Under the pieces are notes generated by a model that saw only the letters and a list, made by a program, of their open reading frames with translations, ran no database searches and was not told the origin of the DNA. This document shows, one piece after another, positions 35,327-43,814 of a stretch of DNA of 64,000 nt; position 1 is the stretch's first letter, and every line of letters begins with the position of its first letter. A program made the translations under genes and the position numbers. Origin of the DNA: an uncultured Myxococcales bacterium (lineage in GTDB: Bacteria > Myxococcota_A > Polyangia > Polyangiales > Polyangiaceae); NCBI GenBank assembly GCA_937949945.1, contig CALFEQ010000194.1, positions 62,001-126,000 of the forward strand. The letters are read 5' to 3'.

Positions 35327-36379
35327 TTACTCCGAGGCCTTCTCCTCCGGCGGCCTCTCTTCCCAGGCCTCTCGGAGAATCTCGGCGACCGCTTCGTAGA
35401 GCGCCTCTGGGATCTCGTCGCCGACCTCGAGCTCTATCAGGGCGCGTGCGAGCGGGACGTCGCGGAGGACCGGGACGCCGTAGTGATGGGCCGCTTCGAC
35501 GATGCGCCTCGCCAGGTCGCCACGGCCGGAGGCGACGACGACGGGGGCCTCGTCGCCTTCGCTCTCGTCGTACTTCAGGGCGCACGCGATGTGGGTGGGG
35601 TTCACGACGACCACGCTCGCGTTTCGGACGTTGGCGATCGTCGCGGCGGCGAGCATCTCGTGATGCGCGCGCTCGCGCGCCGCCTTCTGTTGCGGATCTC
35701 CCTCGCTCTCCTTGTGCTCACGCTTGACCTCCTCCTTCGACATCATGAGGCGTTTGCGCCAGGAGCGGCGCGTGACGACGATGTCGAGGACGGCGAGGAA
35801 GAGGCCGACGACCGCCGCCTTCTTCGCGACGTCGATCGCCACCGTCGTCGCGACGACGATGGCGGCGTCGAGGCGGCCCGCCACGCGGGCGAGCGACGGC
35901 GCGTGCTCGCGGAACGCGCCATGGACGATCCACGCGACGGCGGCCGCGAAGAGCGCGGCGCGTAGCACGGCCACGAGGCGCTGCGCCGAGACGAGGCGCT
36001 TCATCCCCTCGATCGGGTCGAGCTTGTTCAGGCTCGGGACGAGCTTCTTCGTCGCGATCACTCCGCCGGTCTGCACGACGGACGCGACCGCGCCCGAGAC
36101 GCCCGCCGCCGCGAGGATCGGCGCCGCGAGGACGAGGACGGAGGAGGCGAGGGAGCTCGGATCGAAGCGGATCTCGGGCGAGGCGTCCCCCGCGCGCGCG
36201 ATCGCGGCGCGGAGCTCGGTGCCCGCGGTCGCCGCGAGCGCCGCGACGGCCGACGGTGCGATCGCGACGGCGCAGAGGAAGGCGATCGACTGGCTCGCGA
36301 AGACGCTGAGCGGGCTGTCGCCTTCCTCCTGCGCCTTTCGGATCCGCTTTGGTGTCGGCTCCTCCGTCTTGTCGCTCAC
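35327..36379 (-). CDS. FlhB/SctU-family export apparatus protein (orphan)
   Basis: 350 aa from ATG 36379. Begins MSDKTEEPTPKRIRKAQEEGD, the conserved FlhB/SctU start. Hydrophobic segments lie at about 30-50, 80-105, 140-155 and 175-203, then a cytoplasmic linker (SWRKRLMMSKEEVKREHKES) and the autocleavage motif NPTH at 260-263, followed by IACALKYD and RDVPLARALIELEVGDEIPEALYEAVAEIL. All family landmarks are present. It should select export substrates of a flagellar or type III secretion machine, yet no other such gene is in the window. Its start overlaps the obg stop by 4 bp (ATGA). Confidence 0.92.
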   Translation of the reverse strand: MSDKTEEPTPKRIRKAQEEGDSPLSVFASQSIAFLCAVAIAPSAVAALAATAGTELRAAIARAGDASPEIRFDPSSLASSVLVLAAPILAAAGVSGAVASVVQTGGVIATKKLVPSLNKLDPIEGMKRLVSAQRLVAVLRAALFAAAVAWIVHGAFREHAPSLARVAGRLDAAIVVATTVAIDVAKKAAVVGLFLAVLDIVVTRRSWRKRLMMSKEEVKREHKESEGDPQQKAARERAHHEMLAAATIANVRNASVVVVNPTHIACALKYDESEGDEAPVVVASGRGDLARRIVEAAHHYGVPVLRDVPLARALIELEVGDEIPEALYEAVAEILREAWEERPPEEKASE

Positions 36380-37971
36380 GCTCGTCTCTTCGCAGGCCTC
36401 TTCGACGACCTCTTGGTGGAGGCCGTCCGGGTGGACGTCTTCGCCTTCGTCTTCTTCGGCGTCGCCTTCTTCTTGCTCGCCTTCTTGGTCGTCTTCGAGG
36501 TCTTCGCCTTGGCCTTGGCCTTCGCGCGGGCCTTGGCCTTCGCTTTCTTGGCCTTGGCCTTGGTCTTGGCGTTGGCTTTCGCTTTCGTCTTGGCCTTGGC
36601 CTTGGTCTTGGTCTTGGTCTTGGCTTTCGCTTTCGTCTTGGCCTTGGTCTTCGCGGCTTTCGCCTTGGCCTTCGTCTTCGCCTTCGGGCTCTTCGTCTTC
36701 GCCTTCGTCTTCTTCGCTTCCTCGACCGGCTCCTCCTCCTTCGGCTCGCCCTCGGGCGCGCTCTCTTCCATCGGCCCAGCCTCGGTCGCGGTTGCGGACT
36801 TTTTCTCCTCGGCCGTCGTTTCCTCTCCCTCTGCGAGCTCCTCCTGATCGGTCGGGGCGTCGGGCGCCGCATCGGGCGACGCCTCTCGTCCGACGGACGG
36901 CGTCGTCTCCGCTCGAGCCGGCGCGGCGGCAGGCGGCTGCGGCGCAGGGAGCTCCCAGTCCTCGAGCTCGGACTTGCCGGTCACGAGCTTGTAGAGGTCG
37001 ATCGTGAGGTCACGCACGCCCTCGCCGGTGACGGCCGAGATCAGCCGGATGGGGATGCCGCGCTCGGCGAACTGGGCGGAGACGCGAGGAAACGCCTCCC
37101 GAACCTCGGGCAGGTCGGCCTTCGTCATCGCGACGATCTGCGGTCGCTTGGCGAGCTCGGGATCGAAGCGCTCGAGCTCGTTCATGAGGGCGTCGTAGTC
37201 GGCGAGCGGGTCGCGATTCTCGTCGAAGTCGAGCGTCACGAGGTGGAGCAGCGCGCGCGTGCGCTCGACGTGCTTGAGGAAGCGATGCCCGAGGCCCGCT
37301 CCGTCCGCCGCGCCCGGGATGAGCCCCGGGATGTCGGCGATCACCATCGTGGCCTCGTCACCGATGCGCACGACGCCGAGGTGGGGTGTGAGCGTCGTGA
37401 AGGGGTAGTCCGCGACCTTCGGGCGGGCGCGCGAGACGGCGCGGATGAACGTCGACTTCCCGACGTTCGGGAAGCCGAGGAGGCCGACGTCGGCCATGAC
37501 CTTCAGCTCGAGCCGGAGCTTCTTCTCCTCGCCGGGCTCGCCCGGCTCGGCTCGTCGCGGCGCACGATCGTAGGGCGTCGCGAAGTGGATGTTGCCGCGG
37601 CCGCCCTTGCCGCCCTTCGCGACGACGACGCGCATCCCCGGCCGATCGATGTCGTAGAGGAGCTCGTTCGTCTCGCGGTCGAAGACCTGCGTGCCGACGG
37701 GGACGCGGACGACGAGGTCGTCCGCGCCACGGCCGTACATGTCCTTGCCCTGACCATGCTCGCCGTTGGCGGCACGGAGCGTGCGCGCATACGTGAGATC
37801 GGAGAGCGTGGAGAGCCCTTCGTCGGCGACGAACACGACGTCGCCGCCTTTGCCGCCGTCGCCGCCGGATGGGCCACCGAACGGCACGTACTTCTCGCGG
37901 CGGAACGCGATCGCTCCGTTGCCGCCCTTACCGGCGATCACGTCCACATCACATGAGTCGACGAACTTCAC
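36376..37971 (-). CDS. obg: Obg/CgtA GTPase with histone H1-like C-terminal tail
   Basis: 531 aa from ATG 37971. Residues 1-158 form the Gly-rich Obg fold (GGDGGKGGDVVF). The G domain has G1 GFPNVGKST (166-174), DIPGL (213), AMTKADL (281-287) and ISAVTGEG, all canonical for this ribosome-associated GTPase. The usual protein ends near 340. Here it continues with an acidic Pro/Ala/Glu linker (about 345-420) and a 110-residue run of KAK/TKAK units (420-531) like histone H1 tails. The tail DNA (36385-36715) is low-complexity CTTGGCCTTCG-type repeats. The FlhB-like gene overlaps its stop by 4 bp. Confidence 0.95.
   Translation of the reverse strand: MKFVDSCDVDVIAGKGGNGAIAFRREKYVPFGGPSGGDGGKGGDVVFVADEGLSTLSDLTYARTLRAANGEHGQGKDMYGRGADDLVVRVPVGTQVFDRETNELLYDIDRPGMRVVVAKGGKGGRGNIHFATPYDRAPRRAEPGEPGEEKKLRLELKVMADVGLLGFPNVGKSTFIRAVSRARPKVADYPFTTLTPHLGVVRIGDEATMVIADIPGLIPGAADGAGLGHRFLKHVERTRALLHLVTLDFDENRDPLADYDALMNELERFDPELAKRPQIVAMTKADLPEVREAFPRVSAQFAERGIPIRLISAVTGEGVRDLTIDLYKLVTGKSELEDWELPAPQPPAAAPARAETTPSVGREASPDAAPDAPTDQEELAEGEETTAEEKKSATATEAGPMEESAPEGEPKEEEPVEEAKKTKAKTKSPKAKTKAKAKAAKTKAKTKAKAKTKTKTKAKAKTKAKANAKTKAKAKKAKAKARAKAKAKAKTSKTTKKASKKKATPKKTKAKTSTRTASTKRSSKRPAKRRA
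36440..36715. repeat. Low-complexity CTTGGC/TTCGCC repeat encoding Lys/Ala/Thr tail
   Basis: On the plus strand the region is an irregular array of 6-bp units CTTGGC, CTTCGC and CTTGGT. On the minus strand this encodes Lys-Ala/Lys-Thr dipeptides of the Obg tail. Slippage here would change the tail in whole dipeptides. Confidence 0.85.
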
Positions 37972-38200
37972 GGGAGCGCGATACTAGTGCCTCGTTTCCA
38001 TCGAAGCGAGGGGGCATCGGCTCGATGCTCGCGGAGCGCGAGGGCGCCTCGCGGCTCGGCGTGCGTCAATGGGGCGCGAGGCGTTTCTCCCCTGAAGATC
38101 CATCGATTCGGTACAATCGGACGCCTCGTCGGCCGACCGCCGCTCGTTCGTCGCCGGCGAGCACGAGCGGCACGCTCGCCCACGAAGGCTCCGTCTCGCG

Positions 38201-39070
38201 ATGAAGATCCACCACCTCAACCTCTGCACGATGTGTCCTTTCGGGGGTCGGCTCCTCTCCGGGGGAGCGACGCCGGTGTACGGGGCCGCCGAGCTCGTCG
38301 TGCACGCGCTGCTCGTGGAGACGGACCGCGACGGGCTCGTGCTCGTCGACACCGGAATCGGCCTCGAGGACGTCCGCTCCCCGCTCCGCCGGCTCGGTGC
38401 AGGCTTCGTGGCGCTGACGCGGCCGAGGCTGCGCGAGGAAGACACGGCCGTGCGGACGATCGAGCGGCTCGGGTTCTCGCGCCGTGACGTACGGCACATC
38501 GTCGTCACGCACCTCGACCTCGATCACGCGGGCGGCATCCCCGACTTCCCGGAGGCGACCGTTCACGTGTACCGGCGCGAGCACGAAGCGGCGACGCGCC
38601 CGCGCACGGCCAGCGAGCGGAGGCGGTACCGGAAGAAGCATTTCGAGGGCGCGCGGTGGAAGCTCTACGACGACGGCGGTGACACGTGGTTCGGGCTCCA
38701 GGGCCTGCGCGTGATCGCGGACGAGGTCGTGCTCGTCCCGCTGCCCGGCCATACGCGCGGGCACTGCGCCGTCGGCGTGCGGGTCGACGAGCCGGCCGGC
38801 CCCGAGTGGCTCCTCCACGCCGGCGACGCCTACTTCTTCCACCTCGAGAAGGAGGACCCGGAGTGCTGCCCGCCGCTCCTCAAGGCCTTCCAGCGCGCGG
38901 TGGCCGTCGACGACGCCGAGCGGCGCGCGAACGCGAAGCGCCTCCGCGAGCTGTACCGGAAGCACGGGCGCAAGGTACGCGTCTTCTCGGCGCACGATCC
39001 GACCGAGTACCGCGCGCTCGCCGCCATCCAGCGCGACCGCAGCGAGCCGCGCGTGGCGGTCGGGAGCTGA
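38201..39070 (+). CDS. Metallo-beta-lactamase-fold hydrolase (lactonase-like)
   Basis: 289 aa from ATG 38201. Metal ligands: VVTHLDLDHAGG (HxDxDH), His in PLPGHTRGHC, and Asp in LLHAGDAYF. The opening KIHHLNLCTMCPFGG and LLVETDRDGLVLVDTGIG place it near the AHL-lactonase/AttM side of the superfamily. A quorum-quenching or other lactonase role is possible but unproven. Cytoplasmic, no signal peptide. It stands alone between obg and the convergent lipoprotein operon. Confidence 0.85.
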   Translation: MKIHHLNLCTMCPFGGRLLSGGATPVYGAAELVVHALLVETDRDGLVLVDTGIGLEDVRSPLRRLGAGFVALTRPRLREEDTAVRTIERLGFSRRDVRHIVVTHLDLDHAGGIPDFPEATVHVYRREHEAATRPRTASERRRYRKKHFEGARWKLYDDGGDTWFGLQGLRVIADEVVLVPLPGHTRGHCAVGVRVDEPAGPEWLLHAGDAYFFHLEKEDPECCPPLLKAFQRAVAVDDAERRANAKRLRELYRKHGRKVRVFSAHDPTEYRALAAIQRDRSEPRVAVGS

Positions 39071-39091
39071 GCGGTCACCGAGCCCAGGCGG

Positions 39092-39946
39092 TCACTGGAT
39101 CGAGAACGTGACGCGCCCCGATCCGGCGTTGTCCGGGGGCAGCCCGGCTCCGTCCACGAACACGTAGTATCGCTTGCCCGCTTCGACGGGGAAGGTCAGC
39201 GTCTCGCCGCCGACCGAGCCGTTGTCGTTGACGCATGCGAGCCACTTGATGGAGTCCGCGGCGCACTCGTCGGAGACGTAGAGGAAGCTGTTGTAGTCGA
39301 CGTCCTCGGTGCGCACCGTCATCGTCCCCGTGGCGTGCGCCACGACCGAGAAGATGCGGTCCGGCGCGGCCGCTCCGCTCGTCGGATTCGGGCCGCCGGT
39401 GCAGTTCGGGCTGACGCTCCGATTCCCCGAGCCCGTCGTCTGGACGACGATGGAGGGGCGGTGCTCCCCGCCCCAGACGTGCACGTCGATCCCGGGGCAC
39501 GCGTTGCTCCTGGCGGGCGCGATGCCGGCGAGCTTGCAGCTCGAGTTGCAGCCGTCGGTCTCGTCCGAGTTCCCGTCGTCGCAGTCTTCTCCGTCCTGGA
39601 CGACGGCATCTCCGCACTCCGCTTTCGACGGCGCACCGGAGTCGCGCTGAGGACGCTCGCCGTCGATCGGGTCGTGAGGCTCGAACGGATCGTCCGGATC
39701 GAACGGAATCTCGGGGTTGTCGAACGACTCGCACGGCTCGCAGGGCCCGAAGCTCTGGCCGTCTTCCTTGCAGAGCTTCGTGCCCTCCGACCGATCCTGG
39801 CACCGGCAGAAGACGTATTGGCCGGGCGTGCAGAGCTTCTCCTCCTTGGCCTTCGGCGACGTCGCGCAGGCGATCAAGACGGTGGCGGCGATGGCGGCGG
39901 CGCCGAGGGCGCTCGAAGCACGAGAAACGAGGGGAGGGAAGAACAT
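39092..39946 (-). CDS. DUF4215 Cys-rich lipoprotein A
   Basis: 284 aa from ATG 39946. Signal peptide ends LIAC. Immediately after come CTPGQYVFCRCQDRSEGTKLC and KEDGQSFGPCEPCES, shared with the upstream paralog. One DUF4215 repeat follows (CGDAVVQDGEDCDDGNSDETDGCNSSC), then a C-terminal beta-domain of about 120 residues, like the pre-peptidase C-terminal fold (VVAHATGTMTVRTED...KRYYVFVDG). Surface or periplasmic. It is last in a three-gene operon with the metalloprotease and lipoprotein B, 16 bp after the latter. Confidence 0.82.
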   Translation of the reverse strand: MFFPPLVSRASSALGAAAIAATVLIACATSPKAKEEKLCTPGQYVFCRCQDRSEGTKLCKEDGQSFGPCEPCESFDNPEIPFDPDDPFEPHDPIDGERPQRDSGAPSKAECGDAVVQDGEDCDDGNSDETDGCNSSCKLAGIAPARSNACPGIDVHVWGGEHRPSIVVQTTGSGNRSVSPNCTGGPNPTSGAAAPDRIFSVVAHATGTMTVRTEDVDYNSFLYVSDECAADSIKWLACVNDNGSVGGETLTFPVEAGKRYYVFVDGAGLPPDNAGSGRVTFSIQ

Positions 39947-39962
39947 GATGAGGTCGACGCTG

Positions 39963-41204
39963 CTACTCGAGCTCGAAGCTTATCGTGTAGTCCCCCTTGT
40001 TGCTCGTCACGCCGCCTCCGTCGACGGCGACCCAGATCTTCTGGTTCGCGGTCACACTGACCGTGAGCCTCTCGGGGCTGCTGCTCACGCCGAAGTCGTT
40101 CACGCACATGGCGGCCGTCATCGTCGACGGATCGTCGCAGCTTCGGCGCGCCGTGAGCATGAAGTTCGTCGCAGTCGCCGGCGTGACCGTCACGACCATC
40201 GTCCCCGACGCGTGCGGGGTGACCTCGTAGACGTGGTCCTGATAGGCGTTCGAGAAGTCCTTGTCGCACGCCGCGGAAGGCTTGTTCCACGCGTTGCCGT
40301 AGGCCGCGGTCGATCCCGTGCCGGTCACGACCTGGCCCGGCCAGAGGTGGAGCGGGTGGCCCGGACAGCCGCCGCCGCTCGGCGGGTTGCCGTTCACCTT
40401 GCGGCAGTCGTTCGAGCACCCGTCGTCGTCCGTCTTGTTGCCGTCGTCGCAGGCCTCGCCCTCGTCGATCTGTCCGTCGCCACAGAACGACCTCGTCGTG
40501 AGCTTCGCCGTGACGACGTACTTGCCCGTCGAGCCGGACGCGCCGTCGATGACGAGATAGTAGCTCTTGCCGGTCACGACGTTCGTCTTGAGCTGCGCCG
40601 TCGATTGTGCCGTCGGCGGGGCGCACGCGACCTGCGCCTCCGCGTCGTCGCAGGTCGTGCGGATGTACGCGAGCGGGTTCAGGCCGTCGGACCCTTTCAC
40701 TTGGATCTCGAGCGAGCCGCTCCCGGACGGGATGAGCCGGTAGACGTGGTCGTTCGCGCCGGCGCCGACGGCGCATGCTCCCGACCTGCCCTCGCGATCG
40801 CTCGTCGCCTTCGAGGTGTCGCCTTCGATCTTCAGCTCCACGTTGGGCAGGACGGCCGTCGACTTGCCGGGGCACTCGTTCTCCGCGTCGAGCGGCTCTT
40901 CTTTGCCGGGCTCGTAGTCGTCGGGCGGCGGGATGATCTCCTCGTTCGTCCGCTCGTCCGGGATCTCGCCGCCGCGGCACTCGCCGTTCTCGCTCGTCTG
41001 GCACGGCTCGAACGACTTGCCGTCCGGCTTGCACAGCTTCGTGCCCTCGGTGCGGTCGGCGCATCGGCAGAAGACGTAGGCGCCCGGCGTGCACAGCCGC
41101 TCTTCCTTGACCGGGCGCTCCTCGCCGAGCAGCGCGCAGCCTTGCGCCGCGATCAGGACGATCCCGAACGCCGCGACCGTTCCGAACAACCTACCGAGCC
41201 TCAT
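39963..41204 (-). CDS. DUF4215 Cys-rich lipoprotein B
   Basis: 413 aa from ATG 41204, supported by GGAGGG 5 nt upstream; ATG 41222 is possible. Signal peptide ends AQGC. It shares CTPGAYVFCRCADRTEGTKLC and KPDGKSFEPCQT with lipoprotein A, then carries two PPC-like beta domains (each ending KSYYLVIDG or KIWVAVDG) on either side of one DUF4215 repeat (CGDGQIDEGEACDDGNKTDDDGCSNDC). Its start lies inside the end of the metalloprotease gene (14-bp overlap), so the two are co-translated. Confidence 0.82.
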   Translation of the reverse strand: MRLGRLFGTVAAFGIVLIAAQGCALLGEERPVKEERLCTPGAYVFCRCADRTEGTKLCKPDGKSFEPCQTSENGECRGGEIPDERTNEEIIPPPDDYEPGKEEPLDAENECPGKSTAVLPNVELKIEGDTSKATSDREGRSGACAVGAGANDHVYRLIPSGSGSLEIQVKGSDGLNPLAYIRTTCDDAEAQVACAPPTAQSTAQLKTNVVTGKSYYLVIDGASGSTGKYVVTAKLTTRSFCGDGQIDEGEACDDGNKTDDDGCSNDCRKVNGNPPSGGGCPGHPLHLWPGQVVTGTGSTAAYGNAWNKPSAACDKDFSNAYQDHVYEVTPHASGTMVVTVTPATATNFMLTARRSCDDPSTMTAAMCVNDFGVSSSPERLTVSVTANQKIWVAVDGGGVTSNKGDYTISFELE

Positions 41205-42150
41205 CCCACCCTCCGAGCGCACCGGCTTGTGCCGGTGGGTCCACCCTCTTCGACGATGCGTCGATACGGGGCGAAGCCTTCCGCCGACGCGCGCGCGCGG
41301 CGAGGAGCCCCGAGCCGACGATGATCCCCGCCACGCCGTAGGACGCTCCGGCGCCCGGCTGGATCGAGCACACCGTGGCCGGCTCGGGATCGTCGCAGCG
41401 CGGGCCGAAGCCGCCGCGCGGCTCCGTGTTGCACGGCGCGTCCGACGTCGACGGGTAGATCGCGCACACGGCCTCGATGTCGTCGGGGTGGAGCTCCCTC
41501 TGCGTGATCGAGCCGGGCGCGTACGACGGGTACATGACCGCGCCAGGGTGGGGCGAATGCGCGATGCCGATGAAGTGGCCGACCTCGTGCGTGAGGATCG
41601 CCTGGAGGTCGTACTGGACCTTCGCCGGATCGTCCGTGATCGTGACGGTGTTGTTGGCCGTGTTGATCTCGATGTCGGCGTCGTAGATCTCGCCGGTCTC
41701 GTCGTTGTACGTGACGCTCGTCTTGGCGAGCGTGCCGTCGATTCCGCGGTACTTCCAGTCGTCGTCCTGGAAGAGGACGACGTTCACGTTCGGACCGTTC
41801 TTGTTGTATTGGCTCTTCTTGCACGGGACAGGCTCGCGCTCCTGGAACGTCATCTTCGCGATCGTCCCGTCCGGGCATTGGACGTCGCTCCACGCGAGGA
41901 ACGTCTTCTTGATGACGGCGCGCGCGTCGGCCGGATCGAGATCCTGCGTGCCGAGCCGGTTCATCGCGTAGCTGACGCACGACGTGGGCCAGAACAGCTT
42001 TGCGCCTTCGATCGGGCAGCCGTCCTCGTCGGTGGCGCACTCCTTCTGGGGGGTGGAGCGGCACGTCGTCGATCGGCAGAACGCGGACGCTTCGCCCGCG
42101 GAGACGAGCAAGCCCAGCGCGAGACAGGCCGAGACGAGGAAGCGGGACAT
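41191..42150 (-). CDS. Exported matrixin-type zinc metalloprotease with MYXO-CTERM-like anchor
   Basis: 319 aa from ATG 42150 (GAGAGGA upstream). Signal peptide LVSACLALGLLVSAGEASA. The catalytic zinc site is HEVGHFIGIAHS (HExxHxxGxxH), with Met-turn AVMYPSY: a metzincin of the matrixin group. A Cys-rich linker leads to CSIQPGAGASYG, a hydrophobic helix and ARARRRK, which resembles the MYXO-CTERM sorting signal. Unusually, about 30 residues follow the Arg cluster and overlap the next gene. First gene of the operon with lipoproteins B and A, possibly its substrates or partners. Confidence 0.88.
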   Translation of the reverse strand: MSRFLVSACLALGLLVSAGEASAFCRSTTCRSTPQKECATDEDGCPIEGAKLFWPTSCVSYAMNRLGTQDLDPADARAVIKKTFLAWSDVQCPDGTIAKMTFQEREPVPCKKSQYNKNGPNVNVVLFQDDDWKYRGIDGTLAKTSVTYNDETGEIYDADIEINTANNTVTITDDPAKVQYDLQAILTHEVGHFIGIAHSPHPGAVMYPSYAPGSITQRELHPDDIEAVCAIYPSTSDAPCNTEPRGGFGPRCDDPEPATVCSIQPGAGASYGVAGIIVGSGLLAARARRRKASPRIDASSKRVDPPAQAGALGGWDEAR

Positions 42151-42610
42151 CGGTCCTCTCCGAGCCCGAGTGCACGTCCGATGCCAGTGTATGACAAGGT
42201 GGTCGGCCCGCGGGCTCGGCGAAATCAGCCCTCATTCTATCGCCGGCGGACGACGTCGTCGTCCCGCAGACCGGGTCCTGGATGAACGGCGATCCACCGC
42301 GGCCGCGTGCTCGTGTGCCGTTCGCGGAGGATGTTCATCGAGGGCGACGAGGCCACGCGAGAGGAGAGGGGGAGCGGTTGGAGCGTCGCCTCGTCGCCTC
42401 GATGTCTGCCCTGGTCCTTGCGTGGAGCGTGCCGAGCTCGGCGCCGCTTTTCGCTGCGGTTCGTCTCCGGCGTTCGTCGCGCGTATCGGCGCGACGAGAC
42501 TGGGATCGTCGGGCGGAGCGCGGGGACTGCGGGCGAACGGTCTCAGGGGCCTCGTGCATCCATCTCACCTGGTCGTGTTTTCCGCGGTCGGACTACGATG
42601 GGAGATCGTG
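42151..42610. other. Gene-free stretch
   Basis: 460 bp between the divergent metalloprotease and small lipoprotein genes. Reading frames exist on both strands, but all are Arg/Ser-rich artefacts of GC content. I see no repeat, RNA or clear promoter in it. Confidence 0.45.
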
Positions 42611-43027
42611 GTGCGCTCCATGATCGGTCACGGATCGTTCGTCCTGGTCTCGACGGTCTTCGTTCTCGGTTGCGCACGATCGACGGCGGACGCTCGCGGA
42701 AGCGACGACGCGGGCGCTGCGACGACGCGTACGACGAGCGCGACGACGCGCATCGCGAGCTGCGAGCGGACCGCCGTCACGGGCACGTGCTCGGAGTACG
42801 CGGGCAACCACCTCGCGAAGAACGAGGTCTTCCTCGCATCGAGCTGCGCGAAGCTCGGCGGCACCTTCGTCTACGCCGAGTGCCCCAACACCTCCGTCAT
42901 CGGAGACTGCACGCTCTCCACGAGCGAGGTCCGGAAGTTCTACGGCACCGGTGCGTCGGCCTGGGATCCGGAGCGCGCTCGGAGCGAGTGCACGGGAGCG
43001 CTCGGTGGCTCGTGGCAGCCACGTTGA
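42611..43027 (+). CDS. Small lipoprotein, unknown function
   Basis: 138 aa from GTG 42611 (GGGAGA upstream; ATG 42620 also possible). Signal peptide HGSFVLVSTVFVLGC with lipobox VLGC. After an Asp/Ala/Thr linker come CERTAVTGTCSEY, KLGGTFVYAECPNTSVIGDCTLS and RSECTGALGGSW, six Cys. The 'CxxxxxxGxC-EY-G...LGGTF-x-CP...GxC' arrangement recurs in myxobacterial lipoproteins, but I know no function for it. Confidence 0.72.
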   Translation: MRSMIGHGSFVLVSTVFVLGCARSTADARGSDDAGAATTRTTSATTRIASCERTAVTGTCSEYAGNHLAKNEVFLASSCAKLGGTFVYAECPNTSVIGDCTLSTSEVRKFYGTGASAWDPERARSECTGALGGSWQPR

Positions 43028-43220
43028 GCTCGGACGAAGTTGGGAAGAGCGGAGGCGGTTCTCCGGTTTCTAGCTCTGGCAGCCCGCGCGGACTTCACGA
43101 GCGCTCGTTCGTTGCGTTTCGTGACAACGACATCGCGTTTCGTGACGTCGACATTTGCCACGTGCGAGAAGGGCTGAAATCGACCGTATCGCGCGAGGGG
43201 AGCGTGCTAATCCGTCACGT

Positions 43221-43742
43221 ATGCACCTGCGTGCTCGGCACCGGCAGGATCTCGCCGGAGCGCGCGGCCTGCGGCGGCGCGCGCTGCTCGCCGTCGTGCT
43301 CATGTTGGTGGTGACGGGTTGCAATCGGTCGAAGCGCTACGAGACCGAGGTGGAGGTCACGCGCGTCTCGGCGGTGCAGAAAGATCACGAGGGCAACACG
43401 CAGACGCTCGACGTGGAGATGCGTTACGTGGAGTGCCCGGGCTCGCAAATCGAGATCGTCCGCGGTGACGCCGCGTTCGCGGCCTGCGCGGGCAGGTACA
43501 AGGTCGGCGACAAGCTTCGCGTGTCGATCGATCACGTGCTCTCGTCCGACGGCTACTACCGGTGGAGGATTCGCAAGCTCGGTGATTGCGTGCGGCCTGC
43601 CGATCCGGCCGACGAGACTGCCTACGCGATGATCCGCGAGTGCGACGACTCGGTCGTCAACGGGACGCGCGTGGGCTTCCAGTGCAAGCACGTCCCGGAT
43701 CAGAAGGTCGTCGAGAAGTGCCCGTGGTTCCGCCGGCGCTGA
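43221..43742 (+). CDS. Small lipoprotein, unknown function
   Basis: 173 aa from ATG 43221; ATG/GTG further upstream would give an Arg-rich leader. Signal peptide RRALLAVVLMLVVTGC with lipobox VTGC. The mature domain (about 140 aa) is beta-rich: YETEVEVTRVSAVQKD, LDVEMRYVECPGSQIEIVRG, KVGDKLRVSIDHVLSSDGYYRW, with five Cys, two near the end (CKHVPDQKVVEKCPW). It could be an OB-like fold; I do not recognise the family. Confidence 0.75.
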   Translation: MHLRARHRQDLAGARGLRRRALLAVVLMLVVTGCNRSKRYETEVEVTRVSAVQKDHEGNTQTLDVEMRYVECPGSQIEIVRGDAAFAACAGRYKVGDKLRVSIDHVLSSDGYYRWRIRKLGDCVRPADPADETAYAMIRECDDSVVNGTRVGFQCKHVPDQKVVEKCPWFRRR

Positions 43743-43814
43743 CGCTCGGCGCCGCGATTCGGGACGAACGCGTCACGGCGCGTCGCTCGGCGTCGTGGAC
43801 TCGCGCTCGTCGCG

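Noticed and set aside
38201..39070. True beta-lactamase for the MBL-fold protein
   Set aside because: It lacks a signal peptide and has the HxDxDH lactonase/hydrolase form rather than the beta-lactamase pattern.
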